Assembly: GCA_032209605.1 (NCBI GenBank)
Contig: JASFXZ010000003.1
Location: 10,666,807-10,730,806, forward strand
Source of the DNA: Mactromeris polynyma
Taxonomy: Eukaryota; Mollusca; Bivalvia; Venerida; Mactridae
Length of the DNA: 64,000 nt
Reading direction: 5' to 3'
A program made the translations under genes and the position numbers. The notes beneath the pieces are model-generated. The model had not been told where the DNA came from. It was given only the letters and a program-made list of their open reading frames with translations, and made no database searches. This document shows positions 28,834 to 37,389 of this stretch, one piece after another; within the stretch, counting starts at the first letter, position 1, and each line of letters opens with the position of its first letter.

Positions 28834-29601
28834 ATGTCAATGGAGGGCGAGTCATTTCACGCGGCAGAGATACCACGAGATGATATTAACAGAAGTTTAA
28901 AAGAGCTGTTGGTAGAAATAAAAGGACAAAAAGAAGAAATAAATTCGCTGAAGGACGAAGTGAGAGGAAAGTCGCAGGCTCTTTCGTCTGAAGTAAAAAA
29001 GTTGAAAACTGAGAAAGACTTAAAATGGAGATACGAAGGAAATAAGGTACAATATAAATTTAATTCTGAAATGGATGAACATTTGAAGCAGGCCATGTGG
29101 GCAATAAATAATGGAAAAATAGAGCATGCAATTGAGAATTTGCAAGAGTCACGAGAAAAATTGAAAACTAGGAATAAACATGTACGCATTGCCGACACAT
29201 CCGAGGCAGGATGGGAGACAGTAAGACAATATGAAGTAAACCCTGTTGCTAGCGACTCAGACGATGAATCAAGAATAAACCGAGCGGAAGCTCGAGCCAT
29301 TCGAAAGAAGAAAAGCAGCAAAAGAGGGAAAGCAAAACCTTACCACAGAAATACTGCGGGTCCCAGGGATATGGAGTCGAATAATAGACCATGGGGAAGT
29401 TCAGGATATGGGAGTTCATCACAACCACAGTTTACGACACAGTATGGGCCCAGACAGAGTTCTTTTCGTGGCTCAACAAACAACAACTTCAGACAACAGA
29501 GCAGAGGATTTTGTTACGCATGTGGAGAATTCGATCACTACAGGAGGTCGTGCCCATACACAACAATGGCTACCAGAACAGAAACAGACACGAGGAAATA
29601 A
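28834..29601 (+). CDS. gag: Ngaro ORF1, gag-like nucleocapsid protein with CCHC knuckle
   Basis: 255-aa protein starting at the ATG just downstream of A1. Residues about 18-65 are rich in Lys, Glu and Leu with heptad-like spacing, suggesting a coiled coil. The middle is acidic then basic (an RKKKSSKRGK stretch). The Gly/Ser/Gln-rich tail carries a zinc knuckle CYACGEFDHYRRSC, which fits C-x2-C-x4-H-x4-C near residue 230. By analogy with other gag proteins it should bind element RNA and form the particle in which reverse transcription occurs. It overlaps ORF2 by about 194 nt in a different frame. No stop or frameshift interrupts it. Confidence 0.88.
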   Translation: MSMEGESFHAAEIPRDDINRSLKELLVEIKGQKEEINSLKDEVRGKSQALSSEVKKLKTEKDLKWRYEGNKVQYKFNSEMDEHLKQAMWAINNGKIEHAIENLQESREKLKTRNKHVRIADTSEAGWETVRQYEVNPVASDSDDESRINRAEARAIRKKKSSKRGKAKPYHRNTAGPRDMESNNRPWGSSGYGSSSQPQFTTQYGPRQSSFRGSTNNNFRQQSRGFCYACGEFDHYRRSCPYTTMATRTETDTRK

Positions 29602-31651
29602 AGACAAACCAAACGATGAGAGACAGAACACGACTATTAAAGATGAGTATTCTTATTCAAAGTATTTGTATCAAGACGATAAGTTTACTAATGACTATTA
29701 CGAATATGAGTCTGGAGAAAAAGACATTATTGTTAGAGATAGACTTAAAGATCATATAGAATTTTGGCGTTGTATAGGTGCTAGTGAATTCATATTAGAT
29801 ACAATATTAAATGGATACAAAATTCCATTTTATTCAGAACCACCTGGGTGTATATTAAAGAACAACAAATCTGCTGTAAAAGAGGCGAATTTTGTTACAC
29901 AAGCAATATCTAATTTGTTAGAGAGAGGATTAATTTTAAAATGCGAGTATATACCTTTAGTAGTAAATCCGCTGACAGTGTCCGTGCAAAGTAACGGCAA
30001 AAAGAGATTAATTCTTGACCTCAGAGTGGTTAATAAACATATTTGGAAACAGTCCGTGAAATTTGAAGATCTTAGGTTGGCTTTGATGTATTTACAGAAA
30101 AATTATTGGATGATAAAATTTGATATACACAGTGCTTATCATTTTATAAATATGTATTTGCCTCATACTGAATATTTAGGATTTTCTTGGACAGATGATA
30201 GTAATTCAATTCAGTATTACAAATTTCAGGTATTACCATTTGGGCTAAGTTCAGCTTGTTATATCTTTACTAAGGTAACACGCCCCCTGGTAGCAAAGTG
30301 GCGAGGAGAAGGTAAACGTATTATCATGTTTTTAGATGATGGGTTTGGTTGTAATCATACTTTGCAAAGTACACAAAAAATGTCAAATGAAATAAAAGGC
30401 GATTTGTTAAAATCGGGATTCATACCCAAAGCGGAAAAATCGCTGTGGGTTCCAGTGCAAATATTGCAGTGGTTAGGTGCTATATTGAATAGTTTGGAAT
30501 TTACTGTTAGTATAAGCCAATCTAGGATTGACAAAGCTCTTGCTACAATCAGTCATATAAAAGAAATATGCATTTCAGATCGTAAAGTTCATGTCAGAAA
30601 GGTGGCAAGTTTAGTTGGGCAAATTATTTCTATGAGCACTGTTATTGGGGGCGTATCCCAGATTATGACCAGAAGCTTAAGCATAGATATAAGTAAAGCA
30701 CCCTCGTGGAATTCATACATAAGTATAGAAAATGAGAGTTTGCAACAGTTACTGTTTTGGCAAAGAAATTTATCGTACATAAATTTGAAACATATTAAGG
30801 GAGTAAATAAAATTTCAAAGATAATGTATAGTGACGCAAGCAGTATTGGGTATGCAGGATTTGAGGTAAATACCATAAACGGCATTTCGCATGGGGTATG
30901 GTCACCAATAGAACAAATGAGATCCTCCACATGGAGGGAGTTATGTGCTGTGCATAGAGTATTGATTTCTCTGAGGCATATTTTAGATAATCAACAAGTT
31001 AAATGGTTCACAGATAACATGGGTGTAAGTAGCATTGTTAAGAAAGGTTCCATGAAAACTGATCTTCAAGAATTAGCTATGAGTATATTTTCATTTTGTT
31101 GCATACATTCTATAAATCTAGAAGTAGAATGGATTCCCAGAGAGCTTAACGATAGGGCTGATTATCTTTCAAACATAGTCGAAACTGATGATTGGGGTAT
31201 TTCAACAGAAATTCTTAACATCATTCAAGAAAAGTGGGGCTATTTAGAAGTAGATTATTTTGCATCAGAACATAACGCAAAGTTGCCAATGTTTTATTCT
31301 AGATTTTGGAATATAGGTTCTAGGGGCGTTGATGCATTCACATATGATTGGAGTAAACAGTTAGGGTTATTTGTACCTCCTGTTATTTTGGTATCTAGAG
31401 TTTTGCGACAGCTAGAGAGTTGTGAAGCAAAGGGTATATTAATTGTACCATTATGGAAATCGGCAAATTTTTGGCCGTTGTTATGTACTAGTAACGAAGA
31501 TGACAATTTTATACATAATGTTAAGGGTGTCATAGATCTCCCAACAAGAAAGGAATTTTATGTTCCGTGTAAGAATGGGAAGGGAATTTTCGGAAATGAA
31601 GATTTGAGATTTAGAATGCTAGCCTTATATATTGATTATAGTAAACTGTAA
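29408..31651 (+). CDS. pol: Ngaro ORF2, reverse transcriptase and RNase H
   Basis: Open frame of 747 codons from the first in-frame ATG. The true N-terminus is uncertain because the first ~65 codons overlap ORF1. RT motifs run in order: KKRLILDLRVVN, motif A KFDIHSAYHFI, LPFGLSSACY, and the catalytic box MFLDDGFG with the FLDD form seen in DIRS-group elements. RNase H follows with MYSDASSIGYAGF, the Glu of STWRELCAV, WFTDNMGVSS and a later Asp in ELNDRADYLS. The C-terminal VDYFASEHNAKLP...VPLWKSANFWPL region is typical of DIRS/Ngaro pol proteins. Relative to ORF1 it lies in the +1 frame, so expression needs frameshifting, reinitiation or splicing. All catalytic residues are present. Confidence 0.93.
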   Translation: MGVHHNHSLRHSMGPDRVLFVAQQTTTSDNRAEDFVTHVENSITTGGRAHTQQWLPEQKQTRGNKDKPNDERQNTTIKDEYSYSKYLYQDDKFTNDYYEYESGEKDIIVRDRLKDHIEFWRCIGASEFILDTILNGYKIPFYSEPPGCILKNNKSAVKEANFVTQAISNLLERGLILKCEYIPLVVNPLTVSVQSNGKKRLILDLRVVNKHIWKQSVKFEDLRLALMYLQKNYWMIKFDIHSAYHFINMYLPHTEYLGFSWTDDSNSIQYYKFQVLPFGLSSACYIFTKVTRPLVAKWRGEGKRIIMFLDDGFGCNHTLQSTQKMSNEIKGDLLKSGFIPKAEKSLWVPVQILQWLGAILNSLEFTVSISQSRIDKALATISHIKEICISDRKVHVRKVASLVGQIISMSTVIGGVSQIMTRSLSIDISKAPSWNSYISIENESLQQLLFWQRNLSYINLKHIKGVNKISKIMYSDASSIGYAGFEVNTINGISHGVWSPIEQMRSSTWRELCAVHRVLISLRHILDNQQVKWFTDNMGVSSIVKKGSMKTDLQELAMSIFSFCCIHSINLEVEWIPRELNDRADYLSNIVETDDWGISTEILNIIQEKWGYLEVDYFASEHNAKLPMFYSRFWNIGSRGVDAFTYDWSKQLGLFVPPVILVSRVLRQLESCEAKGILIVPLWKSANFWPLLCTSNEDDNFIHNVKGVIDLPTRKEFYVPCKNGKGIFGNEDLRFRMLALYIDYSKL

Positions 31652-31912
31652 TGTTTGGCAAGGGAGACAACACTGTCAGAGAAGTATATGTACCTATACG
31701 AGTTGTCTACCTGGCGTGGCTGCCAATTAGAAATGCTGGAACAGTGTGAAGACTGTTTCGTGGCGATTGCCTATAGACAACACAATATTGTGGAAAGTTT
31801 GAACCAGGATCAGTTCAATATAAAATAAATTAACATGTGTTTGAGTACAATATATATTTAGTACACAAAATCCATGTAGTACATGTATTAATGACGAATT
31901 TCTATAACACAT
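31652..31912 (+). other. Non-coding gap between Ngaro ORF2 and ORF3
   Basis: 261 bp with no long plus-strand frame. It ends in a pyrimidine-rich run TTTTTTCAG at 31917-31925, which overlaps the first codons of ORF3 and looks like a 3' splice site. The gap may be the end of an intron or a leader for internal initiation. Confidence 0.4.
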
Positions 31913-32920
31913 ATGTTTTTTCAGGTATATGCAAATGATATTGAAGAGCTACCTGACGTCTTAGTGGACAAGATTCCTTTACTACCAGAAATACTCAAAG
32001 GATCCAGGGCAGAGACGACATGTTCTAGTTACAACAGTGCGTTCCTCAGATGGAAACGATGGGCTTTGAGTAACAATATAAAAAGTAAGGATATCTTGCC
32101 CGCAAAGGCGCTTCACGTGGCTCTTTATCTTGTGTCCATTATACAAACTGCAAATACACCAGGCCCAGTTATACAGGCCTTTTATAGTATTAAATGGATG
32201 CATGACATTTTAGACTTAAATTCACCTACAAATTCTAAACTTGTTAGCAATATAGTGGAAGCGGCTAAGCGTAAACTTAGCAAACCAATTCGGAAGAAAG
32301 AACCTGTAACTATAGAGTTATTAACTCTAGTGTATAAATCGTTATATGTAGAAGGGAATGTGAAAAACCAGAGAACTATTGCGGCTTGTTTGCTGGCATA
32401 CGGTGGGTTTCTTAGAAGTAACGAACTTCTTAAATTACGAAGTAGTGATGTTATCATAAACAGTGTGTATATGAGTGTTTTTATTGAGTCAAGCAAAACA
32501 GATAAATATCGAGATGGGGCATGGATTATTATAGCAAGAACAGGGACATTGATATGTCCCGTGTTTAATTTAGAAAGGTTTTTTAATTGGGCAGATATCA
32601 AATCAGATTCGAATTGTTATATATTTCGCCGAATAAGTGCCATCAAAAATGGTTTTAAGCTTAGGCAAGAAGACAAGCATATTTCATATAGCATGCTAAG
32701 ATCAATTTTCATAGAAGCTTTTAAGCCACATGTATCAGATATTAGTCAGTATTGCTTGCATTCATTGAGATCTGGCGGGGCTACAGCCGCAGCTAATAAT
32801 GGAATAACAGATAGACTATTTAAACGCCATGGGAGATGGCTCAGTGATTCCGCAAAAGACGGATATGTGAAAGATTCATTGGAAGAACGACTCAGAGTGT
32901 CACAGTCGTTAGGATTATGA
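31913..32920 (+). CDS. YR: Ngaro ORF3, tyrosine recombinase
   Basis: 335-aa protein with an N-terminal SAM-like DNA-binding half (residues about 20-110, including SRAETTCSSYNSAFLRWKRW) and a C-terminal catalytic half. Visible catalytic signature: the first Arg in GGFLRSNELLKL, a Lys in SSKTDKYRDG, the HSLRSGG box, RHGRW, and the likely nucleophile Tyr in KDGYVKDS. This is the R-K-H-R-H/W-Y set of tyrosine recombinases. The enzyme is expected to integrate the circular element DNA at a short shared sequence. The ATG lies in ACATATGTTTTTTCAG, so if the CAG is used as a splice acceptor the N-terminus would differ. Confidence 0.93.
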   Translation: MFFQVYANDIEELPDVLVDKIPLLPEILKGSRAETTCSSYNSAFLRWKRWALSNNIKSKDILPAKALHVALYLVSIIQTANTPGPVIQAFYSIKWMHDILDLNSPTNSKLVSNIVEAAKRKLSKPIRKKEPVTIELLTLVYKSLYVEGNVKNQRTIAACLLAYGGFLRSNELLKLRSSDVIINSVYMSVFIESSKTDKYRDGAWIIIARTGTLICPVFNLERFFNWADIKSDSNCYIFRRISAIKNGFKLRQEDKHISYSMLRSIFIEAFKPHVSDISQYCLHSLRSGGATAAANNGITDRLFKRHGRWLSDSAKDGYVKDSLEERLRVSQSLGL

Positions 32921-33054
32921 ATTATGTATATAATTATGTATTTATATACACATGTATAATGAATTGTTCGTTAATTAAATATTGTGAATTGTGATTTAGG
33001 ATCTGAAATGGCATCATGATAAACTATAGCCGAATTCCCGTTCTTTTAAGTTCA
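32921..33054 (+). other. Ngaro 3' untranslated region before B1
   Basis: 134 bp AT-rich sequence between the recombinase stop and repeat B1, with no ORF or evident structure. It includes ATTAAATA near 32974, a weak polyadenylation-like string. Confidence 0.5.
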
Positions 33055-33149
33055 GTCGGTCGATGTGTCCAAGGCGCTATTACCAAATTACAATTGTGTT
33101 GTTTATTGTATTTGTTATTAAGTCTATTGGAGGTGCTATGTCAAGGGAA
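33055..33149 (+). repeat. Ngaro split direct repeat B1
   Basis: 95 bp, matching B2 (33720-33814) exactly by eye, and directly abutting A2. The B1/A2 junction recreates the sequence expected at the junction of a circular form. Confidence 0.93.
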
Positions 33150-33203
33150 ATATAATTTTCGTTGATTGATCGAGAGAGAATTAGACGAAAAATAATTTCC
33201 CTT
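33143..33203. repeat. Inverted repeat spanning the B1/A2 junction
   Basis: AAGGGAAATATAATTTTCGT (33143-33162) is nearly the reverse complement of ACGAAAAATAATTTCCCTT (33185-33203), with about 22 bp between. The left arm is formed only where B meets A, because its first bases come from B and the rest from A. It is a candidate recombinase-binding site for circle integration. Confidence 0.6.
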
Positions 33204-33316
33204 GGCCTGATTGCTCCAATAGGTGTCGCGGTAGGTTAGCACGAGATTTTTGAGTGAATACGTGGATTCAGTCATTCAGCGTATAGACAGTCGACCGATA
33301 GGACACGTTATAAACC
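33150..33316 (+). repeat. Ngaro split direct repeat A2
   Basis: 167 bp copy of A1, immediately after B1. Its perfect match to A1 supports recent transposition. Confidence 0.93.
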
Positions 33317-33719
33317 AAAAACAAATTAAAATAAACATTTCATTTGTTTTTGTTCATATAAATTATATGAAAATAATTTAATTTGACTGTACAATATTTC
33401 AGTTGTTAATATACGTTTATATAAAAAAGCTATAGTGTGTTCAATGTTTATAAGTATATCACAGCGTTAATGATGTCATCTCGGATCCAAAATATATCTT
33501 ATAAATACTGTATGAATAATACAAGAATAAGAGTGATGACGAATCACAGACAGTGATAGGCATGTTGCTATATAATGATGATTGTATGATTGTAGTGAAT
33601 TAATGATGATTGTATGATTGTAGTGAATCGTTATGCAATATGTACATTTATTACATGTATAATATGATATTATGTCAGTTGTAAAAAATTTGAAACTTAT
33701 ATATAAAATATATGGTACG
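33317..33719 (+). other. Ngaro terminal spacer between A2 and B2
   Basis: 403 bp, very AT-rich, non-coding. It contains a tandem duplication of a roughly 27-bp stretch (AATGATGATTGTATGATTGT type) near 33574-33627. Its position between A2 and B2 is where these elements carry a unique 3' segment. Confidence 0.7.
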
Positions 33720-33814
33720 GTCGGTCGATGTGTCCAAGGCGCTATTACCAAATTACAATTGTGTTGTTTATTGTATTTGTTATTAAGTCTATTGGAGGTG
33801 CTATGTCAAGGGAA
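33720..33814 (+). repeat. Ngaro split direct repeat B2 (right end)
   Basis: 95 bp right terminus ending GGGAA, followed at once by satellite sequence GTCAGTAGG that continues unit 11. Confidence 0.93.
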
Positions 33815-33907
33815 GTCAGTAGGATTGAAATCGTTGATTATTTGGTAGTATGAAATGCGTTATTTATAAAGATATTGTCTTGGAATGTATAACATCAATG
33901 AACAGTC
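33815..33907. repeat. Right part of interrupted satellite unit 11 and end of array
   Basis: Matches unit positions 237-329 and then stops abruptly at GAACAGTC, where the next unit base would be ATACTTGC. A GC-rich minisatellite follows within 4 bp. This is the right boundary of the macrosatellite array. Confidence 0.95.
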
Positions 33908-33910
33908 GAA

Positions 33911-34165
33911 GGGCGACAGCTTGACCGGGATGCGGAACGATAGCTGGACCTGGTTGCGGGGCGACAGCTGGATCAAGTCGACGGGCGACAGCTGGACCGG
34001 GTTGCGGGGCGACAGCTGGACCGTTATGCGGGGCGCTAGCGGGACCTGGTTGCGGGCGTCAGCTGAACCGGGTTGCGGGGCGACAGCTGGACCGGGATGC
34101 GGGGCAACAGCTGGACAGGGTTGCAGGGTGACAGCTGGACCGGGATGCGTGGCGACAGCTGGACC
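33911..34165. repeat. 24-bp GC-rich minisatellite, about 10.6 copies
   Basis: Diverged copies of GGGCGACAGCTGGACCGGGT + TGCG. Because 24 is divisible by three, the minus strand encodes an 8-residue repeat of the type PVQLSPRN in one frame and GPAVAPHP in another, both open. It is much more GC-rich than its surroundings and sits between the satellite end and two possible minus-strand exons. Confidence 0.9.
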
Positions 34166-34619
34166 TTGTTGTTGCGCACCGGTTGGTAACTGTTGCATGG
34201 CCACATACCGTCTCTCAAGTCTCTCACTGACTTCATGAGATTCCTGCGAAGTGATGAGGAATCATAGGATAAACAACATTAAAATGCTTTGTCATGTTTT
34301 AAACTGGTAAAATGAACTATTGAAATAACTGATATGTAGGTCCTGAAAAAGCATGCTGTGTACATGTTTTAAAACGTATTCAAATGAACCCTTGAAAAAT
34401 GGCCATAACTATTAATGTCCACAGACGGGCTAGAAAGAAAAACTACAATGAAAACTAAGAAAAACTCACCTTATATTCGGATTTGTAATGTCCTGAATGC
34501 GTTTCGACATCAACGCATTTAGTTTCGACGACAGCCTATCCCTCAACTTCTTTGTAGACGAGGCCCTATAAAACGCCTGGGTCCTTTCCGGAAGTTGCTG
34601 TATATTCCCCCTCGCACCC
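34036..34619 (-). CDS. Possible two-exon minus-strand gene fragment, unknown protein
   Basis: Candidate exon A is 34619-34470: acceptor-like ATTATCAG upstream, donor AAG/GTGAGT at its end. It reads about 49 codons with protein-like composition (QQLPERTQAFYRASS, then KKLRDRLSSKLNALMSKR). Candidate exon B is 34243-34036: acceptor CTTCGCAG, phase compatible with exon A. It continues NLMKSVRDLRDGM and runs into the 24-bp repeat, giving repeated PVQLSPR units and a stop at 34036. I do not recognise the family. A second frame through the same repeat is also open, so frame choice is uncertain. A further protein-like stretch, VPLSCVKEICKIFRYGNYRV, lies on the minus strand at about 34730-34625 in a frame that does not join exon A. 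The locus may be a gene remnant of a transposon. Confidence 0.3.
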
Positions 34620-35385
34620 CTGATAATGAGAGCCTACTTCCCATGATTTGCTAAGTAGGCCCGTAAAAACACGATAATTTCCATATCGGAAAATTTTACA
34701 AATTTCTTTTACGCAGGATAATGGCACCTGAAATAGAAATAAAAAGCATACACTGGCTGTTATTGGGGCTGGTATGTGATGAAACGGTTCAACGCTGTTA
34801 ACCAAATATCTAAAATTGGATTGCCTAATCACCTCTCATGTAAACTTAGCTTAACATTTATCAACTTACTACGGTGGCACAGAGGTACGGTGGCACAGAG
34901 GTGACATGAGTATGTTTTTATTTATCTCGTGCGCAAGACTTAGTAAGTCGACCATTTTGTCAATGGGTATGTCATTTTGACGAAAGCGTTTTGGCAGCAT
35001 TTCTCCCAGATGTGGACAGACATGTCTGAAATCGCATCTTCAGGTAGCATCAGAACAGTTTACATCTTAAAACTCATATTGGCTGCAGCCACTCGGACCT
35101 TTATATGAGCCCAAATAAGTTCAATCGCATTTAGTTCTGCGTGGCAATCACACTTACATAAGATCATTTCATATACGATTTCAGTTTAAAATGATAGCAA
35201 TTGCTTAACTAAATCATTTTTCATTAAGCAAGTACAAACTGTAATTTGAATCCTTTAACACATTTTCGACCACTGACAATGATGAAATATTCATTATTTG
35301 CAGATATAAAATGCATACGTCTTGCAGGCACAGTAACACACATTGAAGTGGTGTGATATTTTTATGTATATTTATCACGTCTCGG
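34620..35385. other. Intergenic stretch, mostly featureless
   Basis: Holds a two-copy tandem of TACGGTGGCACAGAGG near 34870-34903 and the protein-like minus-strand stretch at about 34730-34625. I see no other gene or repeat. Confidence 0.5.
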
Positions 35386-35508
35386 TATATTCAATGGCCA
35401 TCTGTGAATGAATGGCAACATATGCGTGGTAGTTGGCCTAAAATGGAAATGGCTGTAGGCGCCATTGATGGTACCAGTCATGAGATTTACCGACCGTCCG
35501 TTGAGCAG
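35386..35508 (+). pseudogene. DDE transposase fragment (Harbinger/ISL2EU-like)
   Basis: About 40 codons reading WPSVNEWQHMRGSWPKM then AVGAIDGTSHEIYRPSVE. The VGAIDGT motif with the first catalytic Asp (codon at 35467) is characteristic of DDE superfamily 4 nucleases such as PIF/Harbinger, and the SHEIYRP continuation suggests the IS4EU/ISL2EU branch. Upstream and downstream catalytic regions are missing. Just after the fragment lies a perfect inverted repeat, suggesting a rearranged element. Confidence 0.55.
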
Positions 35509-35514
35509 GGTAGG

Positions 35515-35640
35515 CATAAGAATATTAACATTATTTGTTTGTAGCCATTATATTGGTGGTTATTTCCATTTTCAACTTATTTCAGGTGGCAAGAACCTTC
35601 AATATAATGGCTACAAACAAATAATGTTAATATTCTTATG
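35515..35640. repeat. Perfect 41-bp inverted repeat
   Basis: Arm 35515-35555 is the exact reverse complement of arm 35600-35640, separated by 44 bp. The arms are AT-rich (CATAAGAATATTAACATTAT at the outer end). Perfect identity implies recent origin or active correction. It lies between a plus-strand DDE transposase fragment and a minus-strand Tc1 N-terminus, at a transposon rearrangement point. Confidence 0.92.
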
Positions 35641-35663
35641 AAATTTCAAAAAATAAAACCCAC

Positions 35664-35735
35664 CTGTCGTAAATGTGTTCCGGCCTGTATCATTCCGACG
35701 GCTCGGGTGCGTTCTTCTTCAGTCATTCTCACCAT
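35664..35735 (-). pseudogene. Tc1-like transposase N-terminal remnant
   Basis: The minus strand encodes a 24-codon start MVRMTEEERTRAVGMIQAG + THLRQ, matching the opening helix-turn-helix region of many Tc1-like transposases in marine invertebrates. Similarity stops at CAG/GTGGGT, next to the 41-bp inverted repeat. The rest is absent. Confidence 0.6.
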
Positions 35736-36198
35736 GTTTTGTGTTTTTCAAAAAGGATTTTCATCAGCAATGACAAAAGTGTACACGAACACGTGCAAAT
35801 ATGTGTCCATGCCCCGCACGTGCAACACGTGCTATAAACGTCAATACGCCTAATACGATTTATTTCATAGCGAGCCGTCTAAAAAAATCAATAATTCGCT
35901 GCATTACCTGTTCAAATATCGGTATGTGAAATATTGTGTGAATACATGCATTATTAGAAAAATAATGATACAATATAAACTGACCGATTAGGAATTTTGT
36001 TGAGTGTATTAGTTGGAGTACCTGTCAAAGTTGGTTTTATCAGTAAGCCAAGCGCTTAGCCGAGAGGCCCGATTAACTTGTTTTGCACGTGCGCTCTTTG
36101 CAGCGACGGTCGATATCCGGTGGTGGTATCTGACTGCACTTATTGACCAGAAATTAGGCACAATACAAAAAGTTCACATAAAATCAAGTAAAATTGCA

Positions 36199-37197
36199 AT
36201 GCCAAGACAAAATAACGACCAAATAAATCAGGCGATCGGGATGCTGAATGCTGACTCTACAGTAGCCGAAATATCCCGGCTGTTCGGCTGCACTAGGAAG
36301 ACAATTGAGTGTTTGCGAAGACGTTTCCAGATCAAGGGAAACGTTCGGGACCGTCCCCGAAGCGGTCGGTCACGTGTGACGACTGCGGCCGATGATCGGT
36401 ACTTCACGGTTCAACACTTACGTAACCGACGTCTGTCGGCATCAGCAATAGGGCGACGGCATGGAATCAGTGCACAGACAGTTCGGAACCGATTGCGACA
36501 AAATGATGACCCGAATCGTCCGTACAGACCGTACTTTGGCCAAATTTTAACCAGTAGTCATCGGGCTGCGACACACGACTGGTCCCGACGTCGCCAGCGT
36601 TTCCGACGTGCTGATTGGAGATCAGTATTATTTTCGAACCAGTCTCGATTCAATTTGAGTCATGCTGACGGAGAGAATTTACCGTCGTCGGTGGAGCGTT
36701 ACGCTGATGCGTGCGTCATTGATAGAGACCGCTTTGGGGGAGGTTCAGTATTAGTCTGGGGTGGAATTATGGATGTACACAAGACCCGCCTAATCGTTAT
36801 TGAAGGAAACATCAATGTCCAGACCTACGTCAATAATGTTCTTGAACCAGAAGTTGTTCCTTTTATTCAGCGCCACGGACCGAGCGTCACACGTTTGCAT
36901 GATAACGCCCGTCCCCATACAACTGCACTTACTCGACGTTTTTTGGCGGATAATAATGTCAATGTTTTAGACTGGCCGGCGAATAGTCCTGACTTAAATC
37001 CCATCGAACGCATATGGGATGAGTTAGGAGGCCGTGTTAGAACAAATTATGCAATCAACACGGTGCATGACCTTTCAGCAGCCATACAGGCTGATTGGGA
37101 CAATTTACCGGCGCCGTAAGTACAGCTTTACACCGACAGCATGCGACGGCGGATCATGACGTGCATTGGGCAACACGGCGGACACATGAGATATTAA
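36199..37197 (+). pseudogene. Tc1-like DD34E transposase, inactivated
   Basis: From the ATG at 36199 the frame encodes a nearly full-length (332-codon) Tc1 transposase. It has an N-terminal paired-like helix-turn-helix region (NQAIGMLNADSTVAEISRLF; GRPRSGR-like RPRSGRSR linker), then the catalytic core. The second Asp (RLHDNARPHTT) and the Glu (SPDLNPIERIWDELG), 34 residues apart, are present. The first catalytic Asp is lost: the usual FSDESRF reads FSNQSRF. An in-frame TAA at 37117-37119 (codon 307) interrupts it, after which the same frame continues with SMRRRIMTCIGQHGGHMRY to a stop at 37195. I found no convincing terminal inverted repeats. This copy cannot make active transposase. Confidence 0.92.
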
Positions 37198-37389
37198 ATC
37201 TTTTACTGCAACCCACATCACATTTTCAATGCAGAAAAATCCCATAAAAGTTTTAAACTTTTCCGATTGCAAGTACAGTTGTTACTTCGGAAATCGACCC
37301 CCACGTCATATCGGTCCATTTTTTTTCGATGAAAGACAGATCGCAGCTGCAAATTGTTCTTTACTTCAATTAAAAATTTAATCTGAATG

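Larger units (their letters stand above)
28654..33814 (+). mobile_element. Complete Ngaro-type (DIRS order) tyrosine-recombinase retrotransposon
   Basis: The 5161-bp element has the split-direct-repeat layout known for Ngaro: A1 (28654-28820), three ORFs, B1 (33055-33149), A2 (33150-33316), spacer, B2 (33720-33814). A1/A2 (167 bp) and B1/B2 (95 bp) appear identical base for base. ORF1 is gag-like, ORF2 is RT plus RNase H, ORF3 is a tyrosine recombinase; there is no integrase and no LTR. Such elements are thought to make a circular DNA joining B and A ends and to integrate by site-specific recombination without target-site duplication. That fits here: the target reads CATTAA/GTCAG, with AA shared by both element ends. 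Intact ORFs and identical repeats indicate a young, possibly active copy. Confidence 0.95.

Noticed and set aside
28857..29321. 154-codon minus-strand frame opposite Ngaro ORF1
   Set aside because: It is the antisense shadow of the Lys/Glu-rich gag-like ORF and has no motif of its own.
28654..33814. LTR retrotransposon
   Set aside because: There are no long terminal repeats, integrase or TG...CA ends; the split repeats and tyrosine recombinase place it in the DIRS order.
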